Origin: Alphaproteobacteria bacterium
Lineage (GTDB): Bacteria > Pseudomonadota > Alphaproteobacteria > Micavibrionales > Micavibrionaceae
NCBI GenBank assembly: GCA_021775955.1
Contig: JAJFGU010000020.1
Span: forward strand, 1-64,000
Direction: 5' to 3'
DNA: 64,000 nt
Part shown: positions 8,614 through 17,313 of the stretch, piece after piece
Position numbering within the stretch: the first letter of the stretch is position 1
Layout of the letters: the number at the start of each line of letters is the position of its first letter
Notes under the pieces: generated by a model
Database searches by the model: none
What the model was told of the DNA's origin: nothing
Seen by the model: only the letters and a program-made list of their open reading frames with translations
Program-made: the position numbers and the translations under genes

Positions 8614-9052
8614 CCCTCTCCCTCGGGAGAGGGAGGGACCCGCACGCGAGTGTGGGAGGGTGAGGGGCTTATGACAGAACACGTTGAACGCGCCCGGAAA
8701 TTGCGCATCAATCAAACCGAGGCCGAAAAACGCCTCTGGTACCATTTGCGCAACCGGCAGCTTGGCGGATTTAAATTCAGACGCCAGCACCCCGTTTCTC
8801 CTTATGTGGTCGATTTTTTCTGTGAAGAACGCGGCCTTATTGTCGAGCTTGATGGTGGCCAGCACACGCCGGAAAAAGATGAAAAGCGCACAGCTTTTTT
8901 AGAAGAACAGGGATTCCACGTGATGCGATTTTGGAATAATGATGTATTGCAAAACACAGAAGGGGTTTTGAAAACGCTTCTGGACAAAGCAAACACCTTG
9001 CCCCCTCACCCGCCTTCGCTATGCGAAGACACCCTCTCCCCAGGGAGAGGGA
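8614..9052 (+). mobile_element. DUF559 cassette bounded by inverted repeats
   Basis: A ~439-bp unit lies between rpsP and the body of rimM. Its left end (8614-8668) reads CCCTCTCCC/GGGAGAGGG and ends with GGGTGAGGGG. Its right end (9002-9052) starts CCCCTCACCC and ends CCCTCTCCC/GGGAGAGGG, so the ends are inverted copies, each containing its own hairpin. Between them is a Vsr-like/DUF559 coding region. GC-rich repeats of this kind are common around DUF559 genes (recollection, not searched). No target-site duplication is evident. Confidence 0.65.
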
Positions 9053-9549
9053 AAGATAAACGCGTGTGTTTAGGCAAAATTGCCAGTGCGCACGGCGTTA
9101 AGGGTCTGGTCAAAATTCTTCCCTATGGCGAGGATATTTCTTTGCTGAGCGGCACGCTCTACACGTCTGAAGAGTCTGATGGCGTTCTTACTCTCACCTT
9201 AAAAAACTCCATCGGCAAATATATGCTGGCGGACATTGAAGGGGTCAACGATAAAACGGCTGCCGATAATTTGCGCGGCACGGAACTCTGGGTCAGGCGT
9301 GACAAACTCCCCGAACCGACGGAGGGTGAATTTTATATTGAAGACCTGGTCGGTCTAAAAACCAAAGACAAAAACGGTGATACAATCGGCACCGTTATCT
9401 CCGTCCAGAACTTCGGCGCCGGGGATTTGCTGGAAATAAAACCAACAAAAGGCGAAACAAAGTTCCTACCCTTCACCAAAGAAAACGTCCCTTCACTCGA
9501 CATTCAATCAGGAACCATCACGGTTCATATGCCGGAGGAAATACAATGA
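8671..9549 (+). CDS. rimM: DUF559 endonuclease-like domain fused in frame to 16S rRNA-processing protein RimM
   Basis: One uninterrupted frame encodes two unrelated parts. Residues ~1-110 are a DUF559 domain, related to very-short-patch-repair endonucleases (EAEKRLWYHLRN, GGFKFRRQHP, VVDFFC, IVELDGGQH, VMRFWNNDVL). Residues ~111-131 are translated cassette end. Residues ~132-292 are an entire RimM, the 30S maturation factor that binds S19: RVCLGKIASAHGVKG, then a PRC barrel with FYIEDLVGL and FLPFTKENVP. No ATG remains at the RimM start. A GTG at 9064 (the Val of RVCLG) preceded by AGGGAGAGGGAAAG from the cassette end could start a separate RimM. The DUF559 start at 8671 follows GAGGGG. Fusion versus internal start is undecided. 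trmD follows, as usual for rimM. Confidence 0.88.
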   Translation: MTEHVERARKLRINQTEAEKRLWYHLRNRQLGGFKFRRQHPVSPYVVDFFCEERGLIVELDGGQHTPEKDEKRTAFLEEQGFHVMRFWNNDVLQNTEGVLKTLLDKANTLPPHPPSLCEDTLSPGRGKDKRVCLGKIASAHGVKGLVKILPYGEDISLLSGTLYTSEESDGVLTLTLKNSIGKYMLADIEGVNDKTAADNLRGTELWVRRDKLPEPTEGEFYIEDLVGLKTKDKNGDTIGTVISVQNFGAGDLLEIKPTKGETKFLPFTKENVPSLDIQSGTITVHMPEEIQ

Positions 9550-10076
9550 CACAACCACCTGCAAAACCACCCGCCCTTGTTTTGGTCGGCTTGCCGGGCA
9601 GCGGCAAAAGCACATGGGCCATGGGCCACCCTAAGAAGCTCCCGATTGCGTCCACCGACAGCTTTCTTGAAGAGTTCGCCCGCAAAGAGAAGCTAAGTTA
9701 CGCCGAAGCCTTCAAAAAATACTACACAAAAACAATCCCTATGATGAAAAAGCGGGTTGGCGAATTGGTTGCCGATAACAAACCGTTTATCTGGGACCAG
9801 ACCAACCTGACCTATGCTGAGCGCGACCGCATCTACGGTATACTCAACAAAACCCATGAAGTGATTTTTGTCTGCTTTCTTGTACCGCTGGATGTGTGCC
9901 TCCGGAATTATATGAAGAGGCAGAAAGAACGCGACGGCGGCGATGTCGTCGATGAAAAGCGCATTCGGCAACTGGCAAAAGAAACCCGCTTTCCGCGCAA
10001 AGGTGATAAATGCGATAAGATCGTCAACATCATTCACCCGGAGTGGAAAAAGCAGGAACAAAAAACCGGATCATGA
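9546..10076 (+). CDS. P-loop kinase-like ATP-binding protein
   Basis: A 176-residue AAA_33 / polynucleotide-kinase-type NTPase: Walker A GLPGSGKST near residue 15, then ASTDSF, then a Walker-B-like FIWDQTNLT, with an Arg-rich lid (YMKRQKERDGG, then LAKETRFPRKGDK). Such proteins phosphorylate small molecules or nucleic-acid ends, but the substrate cannot be read from sequence. The start overlaps the rimM stop and the end overlaps the trmD start (both ATGA), so it is translationally coupled inside the ribosome-maturation operon. This position, between rimM and trmD, is unusual. Confidence 0.8.
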   Translation: MTQPPAKPPALVLVGLPGSGKSTWAMGHPKKLPIASTDSFLEEFARKEKLSYAEAFKKYYTKTIPMMKKRVGELVADNKPFIWDQTNLTYAERDRIYGILNKTHEVIFVCFLVPLDVCLRNYMKRQKERDGGDVVDEKRIRQLAKETRFPRKGDKCDKIVNIIHPEWKKQEQKTGS

Positions 10077-10765
10077 GCTGGCACGTCAACATCCTCACCC
10101 TCTTCCCCGAAATGTTCCCGGGTTGCCTTGGGCAATCTTTGAGCGGCAAAGCGCTGGAAAAGGGTCTGTGGTCTTTTGATGCACTCAACATCCGTGATTT
10201 TGCCGATGGGATTCACAAATCGGTTGATGATACCCCTTATGGCGGCGGTGCCGGGATGGTCATGCGCGCCGATATCATTGAAAACTCCCTGCTCTCGATC
10301 AGCGCGCCGGGCCGTAAAATCTGTCTCAGCCCGCGCGGCAAACCACTCACACAGAAATTAGTGCAGGAACTATCACAGGAGCCATCCCTCACCCTGCTCT
10401 GCGGGCGCTATGAAGGGATTGATCAGCGTGTGCTCGATGCCCATCAATTCGAAGAAATATCTGTTGGCGATTACGTGCTCTCGGGCGGCGAGCCGGGGGC
10501 GCTGGCCCTCATGGATGCCTGTATCCGCCTTTTGCCCGGCGTGATGGGCAATGACCAAACACCGTATGAGGAAAGCTTTTCCGATAACCTGCTGGAATAC
10601 CCCCATTACACCAAACCCGCGCAGTGGAGCGATTCAAACGGAAACACACATAATGTTCCTGACATTCTACGTTCGGGCGATCACGCCAAAATAAAGGCTT
10701 GGCGCCAGGAACAGGCCGAGAAAATCACCCAAAAGCGCCGCCCGGACTTATTGGCAAAAAAGTGA
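10073..10765 (+). CDS. trmD: tRNA (guanine37-N1)-methyltransferase
   Basis: TrmD makes m1G37 in tRNAs reading CNN codons and prevents +1 frameshifts. The protein has the SPOUT trefoil-knot motifs LLCGRYEGIDQRV (residues ~112-124) and SVGDYVLSGGE, the N-terminal LTLFPEMF, and the DDTPYGGGAGM loop. I start at 10073 (MSWHVNIL), which overlaps the upstream stop by ATGA. A frame extending 10 codons upstream lies inside the preceding gene. Length 230 is normal. Confidence 0.95.
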   Translation: MSWHVNILTLFPEMFPGCLGQSLSGKALEKGLWSFDALNIRDFADGIHKSVDDTPYGGGAGMVMRADIIENSLLSISAPGRKICLSPRGKPLTQKLVQELSQEPSLTLLCGRYEGIDQRVLDAHQFEEISVGDYVLSGGEPGALALMDACIRLLPGVMGNDQTPYEESFSDNLLEYPHYTKPAQWSDSNGNTHNVPDILRSGDHAKIKAWRQEQAEKITQKRRPDLLAKK

Positions 10766-10891
10766 CGTATTTTCTTGTTTTTTGCCGGTTTTGGCGGTAT
10801 AAAACGGCCAGAATTTGAATATAACCCATGAAAAACACAAATGAACCGCCGGGCACTGCCTGATTTCGGGTTCTGATAAGGGAAAAAGACG

Positions 10892-11383
10892 ATGAATACA
10901 TTACAAAAATTCGAAGCCAAACAGCTCGAAAAACTCAAAGCGACCAAGGAAGTCCCTGATTTCGGCGCCGGAGACACCGTCAAGGTTAATGTCCGCGTTA
11001 AAGAAGGCACGCGCGAGCGTATCCAGGCCTTTGAAGGCGTTTGCATCTCACGTGAAGGCGGCGGCATCAATGAAAACTTTACCGTGCGTAAAATCAGCTC
11101 CGGCGAAGGCGTTGAACGTGTATTCCCACTGTGGAGCTCACGTATTGACTCAGTTGAGCTGGTAAGACGCGGCTCTGTGCGCCGGGCCAAGCTGTATTAC
11201 CTGCGAGATCTCCGTGGTAAATCCGCCCGTATTTCCGAGCGCACCACCGGGCACGGTATCGAAGCCCGCGAAGCAAAACCCAAGAAAGAAGCGAAAAAGG
11301 CAAAATCAGCCCCTAAAAGCGAAAAAGCTGACGCCAAACCGGCACCAGCCAAAAAGAAAGATCCTAAAAAAGCCGATAAATAG
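10892..11383 (+). CDS. rplS: 50S ribosomal protein L19 with a lysine-rich tail
   Basis: L19 sits at the 30S-50S interface. Residues ~1-115 are the conserved protein ([47 protein letters not shown]). The last ~45 residues are an added Lys/Ala/Pro tail ([23 protein letters not shown]). The basic tail here and the acidic tail on S16 from the same cluster have opposite charges. Ribosome site AAGGGA; a 126-bp gap separates it from trmD. A candidate bidirectional terminator overlaps its stop codon. Confidence 0.95.
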   Translation: MNTLQKFEAKQLEKLKATKEVPDFGAGDTVKVNVRVKEGTRERIQAFEGVCISREGGGINENFTVRKISSGEGVERVFPLWSSRIDSVELVRRGSVRRAKLYYLRDLRGKSARISERTTGHGIEAREAKPKKEAKKAKSAPKSEKADAKPAPAKKKDPKKADK

Positions 11384-11400
11384 GCTTATTCAGGCTTTTT
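11366..11400. terminator. Candidate bidirectional terminator between rplS and a small minus-strand gene
   Basis: AAAAAGCC (11367-11374) and GGCTTTTT (11393-11400) form an 8-bp stem with an 18-base loop, with A-runs before and T-runs after. It could end rplS transcription rightward and the small convergent gene leftward. The loop is long, so confidence is moderate. Confidence 0.45.
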
Positions 11401-11497
11401 CTTCCCTGATAACAGAGGTTGAGGAACCGCCAAAGGTCATCGCCTGTGGTAAATCACCCGGCGCAAATTCACTTGTTTTATTGTCTTTTTTAGGCAT
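11390..11497 (-). CDS. Small protein, 35 residues, unknown function
   Basis: A short frame on the minus strand, MPKKDNKTSEFAPGDL... ending ...REEKA, preceded by AGGAG seven bases before the ATG at 11497 (a second ATG lies one codon upstream at 11500). The gap between rplS and the next gene would otherwise be empty. The composition looks like a real soluble peptide: charged start, Gly/Ser-rich middle, no hydrophobic segment. I know of no family. Confidence 0.45.
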   Translation of the reverse strand: MPKKDNKTSEFAPGDLPQAMTFGGSSTSVIREEKA

Positions 11498-11584
11498 CAT
11501 GATCTCCTGTTGCACTGCAATAATCTTACCATGAAATGGTAACCAAAACCCTAATTTTCAAGGGCTACAGCGGATATAGCCTGT

Positions 11585-12292
11585 TTAAATCTTCATTCCA
11601 CCAGGAGGAAAATCAGGGTTTTTAATGATGGGCCCTTTTTCTATTGGAGTTAGTTGCTGATCTAACTTTTCCCGTATGCCTTTGAAAGTTTGATCAAATC
11701 TTTCCGGAGACACTTGGTTCAGGGTTTGCTCCTTCAAACCCTTGTCTATAATATCCCCACCTTCATATTTGATCTCTCCTGCCTCTAATTTTTTGGCTAT
11801 CTCTCCCAAAAATATATAGCGCCTCTTTAACTCTTCTACACTCAGCAAATCATTGCTTAAATTAAGTTCTTCAAAATCATTTAGCCCCCTGATTACCTCC
11901 TCGGCATTACGAAGGGTAATGTACCCAATTCCTTCTTTAGGATATGGTCTTGCTGCATCTGCCATATATTCATTGGCAAGATTATAAATATCCTCGTGCA
12001 GCTTTTTAACAAATTCCTCAGCCGTTTCTGGCTTAAAAATACCCATTTCCTCTGCTGTCCACCAACCCAGCTCCGGGTATTCCAAATCGGTATCTATGTA
12101 TCCCAGCAATTTTTGGCCGTCTTTCTCAGCCAGTTCCACGACATAAAAAGCATGCTCCATAACCAGATCAATATCAGGTTTTGCAGGTTTCGTTAAAAAT
12201 TCAAAAAGAGCCTTAAGAGGCTGACTATTTGCCGCCTCGGAAACTCCTGTGGCGTCCACTGCTGCTGTAAAATCCGGACGATAGGACTTCAT
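11585..12292 (-). CDS. Hypothetical protein, 235 residues
   Basis: A soluble-looking, acidic, mostly helical protein with no signal peptide, membrane segment or motif I recognise. Landmarks are PDIDLVMEHAFYVVEL, YPELGWWTAEEMG, a Glu/Leu-rich helical region at ~130-175 and a Pro-rich end (PIIKNPDFPPGG). A purine-rich ribosome site (GAGGG) precedes the ATG at 12292. It is divergent from leuC and shares a ~114-bp promoter region with it. It is AT-rich relative to leuC and stands between rplS and leuC, which are often close in alphaproteobacteria; a lineage-specific insert is likely. Confidence 0.65.
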   Translation of the reverse strand: MKSYRPDFTAAVDATGVSEAANSQPLKALFEFLTKPAKPDIDLVMEHAFYVVELAEKDGQKLLGYIDTDLEYPELGWWTAEEMGIFKPETAEEFVKKLHEDIYNLANEYMADAARPYPKEGIGYITLRNAEEVIRGLNDFEELNLSNDLLSVEELKRRYIFLGEIAKKLEAGEIKYEGGDIIDKGLKEQTLNQVSPERFDQTFKGIREKLDQQLTPIEKGPIIKNPDFPPGGMKI

Positions 12293-12321
12293 TTCTATAC
12301 CCTCTAACGCTATTCCCTATT

Positions 12322-12361
12322 GAACTGGCTGGATTTTTTCTATTTATAGTAAAGCCAGTTC
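12322..12361. promoter_or_regulatory. Inverted repeat upstream of leuC
   Basis: Perfect 9-bp arms GAACTGGCT (12322-12330) and AGCCAGTTC (12353-12361) flank 22 AT-rich bases in the divergent gap between leuC and the 235-codon gene. It could be an operator or an RNA hairpin in the leuC leader. No leucine-rich leader peptide is visible, so classic attenuation is not supported. Confidence 0.45.
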
Positions 12362-12406
12362 TGCCAGTGTATTTTATTCTGTAAACTTTAAATTTTTATT
12401 AAGGTT

Positions 12407-13810
12407 ATGACCAAAACACGAACATTATTCGAGAAAATTTGGGACGAACACATCGTTCACAAGCAGGATGACGGCACCTGCCTGATTTATATCGACCGCC
12501 ATCTGGTGCATGAAGTGACCTCGCCGCAGGCCTTTGAGGGCCTCAGGCTGTCCGGGCGCAAGGTCCACCGCACCGGCGCGACTCTGGCTGTGGCCGATCA
12601 TAATGTCCCAACCACGGATCGCTCCGAAGGAATCAAGGAAGAGGACAGCCGCATCCAGGTTGAAACCCTGCGCAAGAACTGCGATGAATTCGGCGTGACC
12701 CTGTTCGATATGGATGACAAACGCCAGGGCATCGTCCATGTCATCGGCCCCGAGCAGGGCTTTACCCAGCCCGGCATGACCATTGTGTGCGGCGACAGCC
12801 ATACCTCGACCCATGGCGCATTCGGTGCGCTGGCGTTCGGGATAGGCACGTCTGAGGTTGAACATGTTCTGGCCACCCAAACGCTGATCCAGCAACCGGC
12901 CAAGTCCATGCGCATTACCGTGAATGGAAAGCTTTCCATCGGCGTGACCCCCAAGGATGTCGCGCTGGCGATCATCGGTGAAATCGGCACCGCTGGCGGC
13001 ACCGGTCATGTCATTGAATATGCCGGTGATGTGTTTAGCGAAATGAGCATGGAAGGCCGCATGAGCGTGTGCAACATGTCGATTGAGGCCGGGGCGCGAG
13101 CCGGGCTGATTGCACCCGATGAAACTACGTTTGAATACATCAAAGGCCGCCCGATGGCGCCGAGCGGAGACAACTGGGACAAGGCGGTAGAATATTGGCG
13201 TACGCTGCCTTCCGATGACGGTGCAGGCTACGATAAGGAGATCACCTTAAACGCTGCCGACATTTCGCCCATCGTCACCTGGGGTACCTCACCGCAGGAT
13301 ATTGTCTCTATTACGGGCGAAGTGCCCAGCCCGGATGATACCGACGACCCGGACAGAAAAGCCGCAATTACCCGTGCGCTGGAATATATGGACCTCAAAC
13401 CCGGCACCAAAATGAGCGACATCGAAATCGACACGGTGTTTATCGGCTCATGTACCAATTCGCGTATCGAGGATTTGCGCGAGGTCGCCAAGGTCGCCGA
13501 AGGAAAGAAAGTCGCCTACAATATCCGAGCGCTGATTGTCCCCGGCTCCGGTCTGGTTAAAGCACAAGCCGAAGAAGAAGGGCTGGATAAAATTTTTCTT
13601 GAATCCGGTTTTGAATGGCGCGAGCCCGGCTGCTCTATGTGTCTGGCGATGAATGCCGATAAGCTGGAGCCTGGGGAACGCTGCGCCTCGACCTCCAACC
13701 GCAATTTCGAGGGCCGTCAGGGCAAAGGTGGCCGCACGCACCTGATGAGCCCGGCCATGGCCGCCGCCGCTGCGATTAAAGGCAGGCTGGCTGATATTCG
13801 TGATTTTTAA
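12407..13810 (+). CDS. leuC: 3-isopropylmalate dehydratase, large subunit
   Basis: LeuC binds the [4Fe-4S] cluster and, with LeuD, isomerises 2- to 3-isopropylmalate in leucine synthesis. The aconitase-family cluster cysteines are in [11 protein letters not shown] (residue ~349) and [12 protein letters not shown] (residues ~408-411). Substrate-binding segments include [11 protein letters not shown] and [13 protein letters not shown]. Length 467 is typical. It is separated from leuD by a minus-strand gene and an HD-GYP gene. The stop overlaps the convergent gene by 4 bp. Confidence 0.97.
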   Translation: MTKTRTLFEKIWDEHIVHKQDDGTCLIYIDRHLVHEVTSPQAFEGLRLSGRKVHRTGATLAVADHNVPTTDRSEGIKEEDSRIQVETLRKNCDEFGVTLFDMDDKRQGIVHVIGPEQGFTQPGMTIVCGDSHTSTHGAFGALAFGIGTSEVEHVLATQTLIQQPAKSMRITVNGKLSIGVTPKDVALAIIGEIGTAGGTGHVIEYAGDVFSEMSMEGRMSVCNMSIEAGARAGLIAPDETTFEYIKGRPMAPSGDNWDKAVEYWRTLPSDDGAGYDKEITLNAADISPIVTWGTSPQDIVSITGEVPSPDDTDDPDRKAAITRALEYMDLKPGTKMSDIEIDTVFIGSCTNSRIEDLREVAKVAEGKKVAYNIRALIVPGSGLVKAQAEEEGLDKIFLESGFEWREPGCSMCLAMNADKLEPGERCASTSNRNFEGRQGKGGRTHLMSPAMAAAAAIKGRLADIRDF

Positions 13811-14232
13811 AGATCAAACTTAAAGCTGAATTGAATGCCCGCAGCCGGTGAAATCCGGTTCATTTCTTCGCCGCTCATATCGTAAAGTGTGTGATTAGAC
13901 TTATCCGTTTTGAAGAAGAAACCCAGCGCCGCGCCTTTATCAGATTCCAGCAACCGGTATGTCAGACCATGATCTTGGTCAAAACTCATCACAGGCGCTT
14001 GATGCTTAAAAAGATTCTGCTGAAAAGAAGCGTCACCAGTGACCTCTTCCCTATCGCCCGCCTCAGGCGCAATCTCTTCGGGCGCAATTTCTTGGGAAAT
14101 GATCTCTTGCAGAGCAGTGCTCAGCTCATCGTAGTGGCTGGTTAAAAAATATCTGGTTAGTTCCTGTGCCTGCAGAGAATGGCTGGAAAGCAGCAACGCA
14201 GCAGTAAAGCTTATGACAAGTGTCTTACGCAT
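13807..14232 (-). CDS. Hypothetical exported protein, 141 residues
   Basis: A cleavable signal peptide (residues 1-22, ending SLQAQ) precedes an acidic, Glu/Ile/Ala-rich stretch ([15 protein letters not shown]). The second half has alternating hydrophobic residues ([19 protein letters not shown]) and ends IQFSFKFDL, like the last strand of an outer-membrane protein but too short for a barrel. It may be periplasmic or outer-membrane associated. It lies tail to tail with leuC and divergent from the HD-GYP gene. No family recognised. Confidence 0.65.
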   Translation of the reverse strand: MRKTLVISFTAALLLSSHSLQAQELTRYFLTSHYDELSTALQEIISQEIAPEEIAPEAGDREEVTGDASFQQNLFKHQAPVMSFDQDHGLTYRLLESDKGAALGFFFKTDKSNHTLYDMSGEEMNRISPAAGIQFSFKFDL

Positions 14233-14329
14233 CCTCTTACCTCCCCGTTTATAGCTTTTTTGTGTATGTTTCTATGAGCTATAGTACCGAAGGAATTATA
14301 AAATATGATAAATAGATTATGGTAAGATC

Positions 14330-15019
14330 GTGAGCGCCGAGGAAAATCAGTGGCCCGACAATTTTGATTTACGCGAGACGCCAGAAATTGGCGAGGTCAT
14401 TCACGCCTTCATTACGGAGGAACTGGAAAAATTAAAAATCTATGGGGGACAACGCCCAAAGGATTCAAAATACATCTTCCATGAACATGCCGAACGCGTG
14501 GCACAAAATATGAAGAAGACCTGCCTTCATATGGGGCTGAGTGATCTGGCGGCAGAAAACATGTACTGGGCACTCCTGCCCCATGATATCGGCAAGCGCA
14601 CACTGCCCATAGACATATGGGACAAGGTGGAAAAGCCCTCTGATGAATTAAAGAGGCAGCGCCGCAGCCATACGACTCTCGGCGCCGAGATTGCGAGAGA
14701 GAAACTAGCCGCCATCGACCACCCGTTCAAAGATTTGATGATTGATATCATGCTTAATCACCATGAGGAGATGGATGGAAGCGGCTATCAGGGCCTCCCT
14801 GGTGATCAGCTTTCTGCTCCCGTCCGGCTGGCGGCGATTGTCGAGGCCTATGACGGCTGGCGTATCTGGCGGCCGCATTACGGCAAACGTGATATCTCTA
14901 TCCCCGGCGTATTGGAGCGCATGCGCACAGAAAAAGGCCCGGATTTCTTTGATATGGAGCTGTTTGAATCCTTTGCAGAAATGAAGATGAATGAGTATAA
15001 CAGCGGTTCAAAGAAATAG
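14330..15019 (+). CDS. HD-GYP-type phosphohydrolase
   Basis: A 229-residue single-domain protein with HD-domain metal ligands ([19 protein letters not shown]) and an HD-GYP-like second half ([16 protein letters not shown], then VEAYDGW). HD-GYP proteins hydrolyse cyclic di-GMP; here GYP is GYQ, so activity is likely but not certain. No sensor or receiver domain is attached. The start is a GTG at 14330 with a weak ribosome site. It is inserted between leuC and leuD and ends 8 bp before leuD, so it may be co-transcribed with leuDB. Confidence 0.8.
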   Translation: MSAEENQWPDNFDLRETPEIGEVIHAFITEELEKLKIYGGQRPKDSKYIFHEHAERVAQNMKKTCLHMGLSDLAAENMYWALLPHDIGKRTLPIDIWDKVEKPSDELKRQRRSHTTLGAEIAREKLAAIDHPFKDLMIDIMLNHHEEMDGSGYQGLPGDQLSAPVRLAAIVEAYDGWRIWRPHYGKRDISIPGVLERMRTEKGPDFFDMELFESFAEMKMNEYNSGSKK

Positions 15020-15027
15020 GATGGGAT

Positions 15028-15645
15028 ATGGACCCCTTTAACAAACTGACCGCGATAGCCGCGCCTTTGCCGATGATGAATGTCGACACCGATGTCATCA
15101 TCCCGAAGCAATTCCTGCGCACCATCAAGCGTACGGGGCTGGGCGTGCACGCCTTTCACGATATCCGTTACAACGAGGACGGCAGCAAAAAGCCTGACTT
15201 TGTGCTGAACAAGGAAGAATACAAAAACGCTGAAATTCTCGTGACCGGCGGCAATTTCGGCTGCGGATCAAGCCGTGAACATGCGCCCTGGGCCCTGCTC
15301 GATATGGGGCTGCGTTGCGTGATCGGACCAAGCTTTGCCGATATTTTCTACAACAACTGTTTCAAAAACGGCATCCTGCCGATTGAAATGAACAAGGAAG
15401 ATCATTCCGCGCTTTTGGATTGGATGAGCGAGAATGAAAGCGGCGAAGTATCCGTCGATCTGGAAGCACAGAGCGTCACATGGGGCAATCATGGTACCTC
15501 TTTTGATATCGACCCATTCCGCAAACATTGCCTGCTGAATGGGCTGGACGATATAGCTCTGACCATGGAAAACAAAAGCCATATCGCCAGCTATGAAGAC
15601 AAAACTGACAAAGAAAAACCCTGGCTGATGGCAGGAAGCGAATAA
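15028..15645 (+). CDS. leuD: 3-isopropylmalate dehydratase, small subunit
   Basis: LeuD is the swivel-domain subunit that completes the LeuCD active site. Recognisable segments are [31 protein letters not shown] and [15 protein letters not shown]. Length 205 fits. Its stop overlaps the leuB start (TAATG). Confidence 0.96.
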   Translation: MDPFNKLTAIAAPLPMMNVDTDVIIPKQFLRTIKRTGLGVHAFHDIRYNEDGSKKPDFVLNKEEYKNAEILVTGGNFGCGSSREHAPWALLDMGLRCVIGPSFADIFYNNCFKNGILPIEMNKEDHSALLDWMSENESGEVSVDLEAQSVTWGNHGTSFDIDPFRKHCLLNGLDDIALTMENKSHIASYEDKTDKEKPWLMAGSE

Positions 15646-16733
15646 TGGCACATAAATTAATGATACTCCCCGGCGACGGTATCGGTCCGGAAGTGATGGC
15701 GGAAGTTCGCAAGGTGCTCGGCTGGCTGGAAAGCGATGGGGGGCTGAACTTTGATACCTCCGAAGATTTGATCGGCGGCGCAGCGATTGACGCGCACGGC
15801 ACATCTCTCTCCGATGAAACGCTAGAAAAATGTCGAGGCGTCGATGCAATCCTGCTCGGCGCGGTTGGTGGGCCAAAATGGACGGATGTTGACTATAACA
15901 TCCGCCCCGAAGCTGGTTTGCTAAAGCTCCGCAAGGAACTCGACCTCTTTGCCAATCTACGCCCGGCGATTGTTTTTGATGCACTGGTGGATGCTTCCAG
16001 TCTCAAACCAGAAATCGTCAAGGGTCTGGATATCCTCATCGTCCGTGAACTGACCGGCGGGGTGTATTTCGGTGAACCGCGCGGGATCGAAGATTTGGGC
16101 AATGGAGAACGACGCGGCGTTAATACGCAAGTCTACACCACATCCGAAATCAAGCGCCTGGGCCGCGTCGCTTTTGATCTGGCGCGCAAACGCAGCAACA
16201 AAGTCACCTCCTGCGAAAAAGCCAATGTCATGGAATCCGGCATGTTGTGGCGCGAAGAAATTACAGCGCTCCATAAAGAGGAATTTAGCGATGTTACGCT
16301 CGAACATATGTATGCCGATAACTGCGCGATGCAGCTTCTGCGCGACCCTTCTCAATTCGACGTGATCGCCACCGATAATCTGTTCGGCGATATCCTGTCC
16401 GATGAGGCCGCCATGCTGACTGGTAGCCTCGGTATGCTCCCTTCTGCCTCGCTGGGCAATCCCGGCGCGCCCGGGCTGTATGAACCCGTCCACGGCTCGG
16501 CACCCGATATTGCCGGACAAGGCAAAGCCAATCCGCTGGCCACAATTTTAAGCCTGGCTATGGCGCTGCGCTATTCGCTGGATCAGGGCACTATCGCCGA
16601 TCAACTGGAACAAGCCGTGCAAAACATCCTCAATGACGGCACGCGCACACCTGATATTATGGCTGATGGCTGCCGGGAAGTCTCGACATCCGCTATGGGG
16701 GATGCTTTAATTGATGCATTAAATAAAATTTAA
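15645..16733 (+). CDS. leuB: 3-isopropylmalate dehydrogenase
   Basis: LeuB oxidises and decarboxylates 3-isopropylmalate with NAD+. Motifs are [10 protein letters not shown] at the start, [24 protein letters not shown], the catalytic YADNCAMQL and the [11 protein letters not shown] / [18 protein letters not shown] signature. Length 362 is typical. It follows leuD with a one-base overlap and is followed by a palindromic repeat. Confidence 0.97.
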   Translation: MAHKLMILPGDGIGPEVMAEVRKVLGWLESDGGLNFDTSEDLIGGAAIDAHGTSLSDETLEKCRGVDAILLGAVGGPKWTDVDYNIRPEAGLLKLRKELDLFANLRPAIVFDALVDASSLKPEIVKGLDILIVRELTGGVYFGEPRGIEDLGNGERRGVNTQVYTTSEIKRLGRVAFDLARKRSNKVTSCEKANVMESGMLWREEITALHKEEFSDVTLEHMYADNCAMQLLRDPSQFDVIATDNLFGDILSDEAAMLTGSLGMLPSASLGNPGAPGLYEPVHGSAPDIAGQGKANPLATILSLAMALRYSLDQGTIADQLEQAVQNILNDGTRTPDIMADGCREVSTSAMGDALIDALNKI

Positions 16734-16736
16734 TGT

Positions 16737-16806
16737 GTCATCCCCGCGAAGGCGGGGACCTGGTTGCTTAAGTTGACAAGATTCCTGCTTTCGCAGGAAA
16801 GACAGG
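16737..16806. repeat. Paired-hairpin intergenic repeat
   Basis: The unit begins GTCATCCCC and holds two hairpins, CCCCGCgaagGCGGGG and TTCCTGCtttcGCAGGAA, ending GACAGGA. It fills the leuB-nfeD gap, and its right end (AGGA at ~16803) supplies the apparent ribosome site of the next gene. Confidence 0.7.
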
Positions 16807-16814
16807 ATTTGAAT

Positions 16815-17300
16815 ATGATTGCTAGTATTATTCTAGGGCTTTATCTTTTCGGCATTGTCGGGGCCGAAAATGCAGCAACCTTCCTGTTTATCACAGGCGC
16901 GCTGCTGATTGCCTCTGAGCTTTTTCTGACATCCGGAATTTTCTTCTTTAACGGAGCGCTGGCTCTGCTGGCCGGCTACGGCATCCGCTCCGGCACCAAT
17001 GAGATTTTTGGCATCGATATTGACTGGGGCCTGTTCTTTGGTATTTCCTTCGTCGAACTGTCGATCGTTGTGGCTGCTGTTTTTCTGATTATCCGCTACC
17101 GTTCTCATAAAGTCAGCACAGGGCCGGAAAGTATGGTCGGCCAAAAAGCCGCCATTGTTGAATGGAAGGGCCAAAAGGGCCGCGTCCTTATTCAGGGCGA
17201 AACCTGGAAAGCGGAATCCGATAAGGATATGGACCTTAAGAAAGACGAAAAGGTCACGGTTGATGCTATTGATGATTTAACGCTGAGAATAATAGTTTAA
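16815..17300 (+). CDS. NfeD-like membrane protein
   Basis: A short NfeD (161 residues): three to four hydrophobic segments in the first ~95 residues, then a small soluble OB-fold domain (SMVGQKAAIVEWKGQKGRVLIQGE...AESDKDM, ending VDAIDDLTLRI). NfeD proteins pair with SPFH/stomatin proteins, and one follows 13 bp downstream. The start at 16815 (MIASIILGLY) follows AGGA; the frame extends upstream into the repeat but has no family-like residues there. Confidence 0.85.
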   Translation: MIASIILGLYLFGIVGAENAATFLFITGALLIASELFLTSGIFFFNGALALLAGYGIRSGTNEIFGIDIDWGLFFGISFVELSIVVAAVFLIIRYRSHKVSTGPESMVGQKAAIVEWKGQKGRVLIQGETWKAESDKDMDLKKDEKVTVDAIDDLTLRIIV

Positions 17301-17313
17301 AAGGAGAAAACCC

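Noticed and set aside
7971-8711. Long minus-strand frame rich in Phe, Arg and Ser opposite rpsP
   Set aside because: It is the shadow of the GAA/GCT-rich S16 tail; its composition is extreme and the plus-strand gene is certain.
12293-12406. Leucine attenuator leader peptide before leuC
   Set aside because: No short frame with a run of Leu codons is present; only an inverted repeat is seen.
15268-15984. Minus-strand frame of 238 codons across leuD and leuB
   Set aside because: Runs opposite two well-supported genes, with no ribosome site and no recognisable domain.
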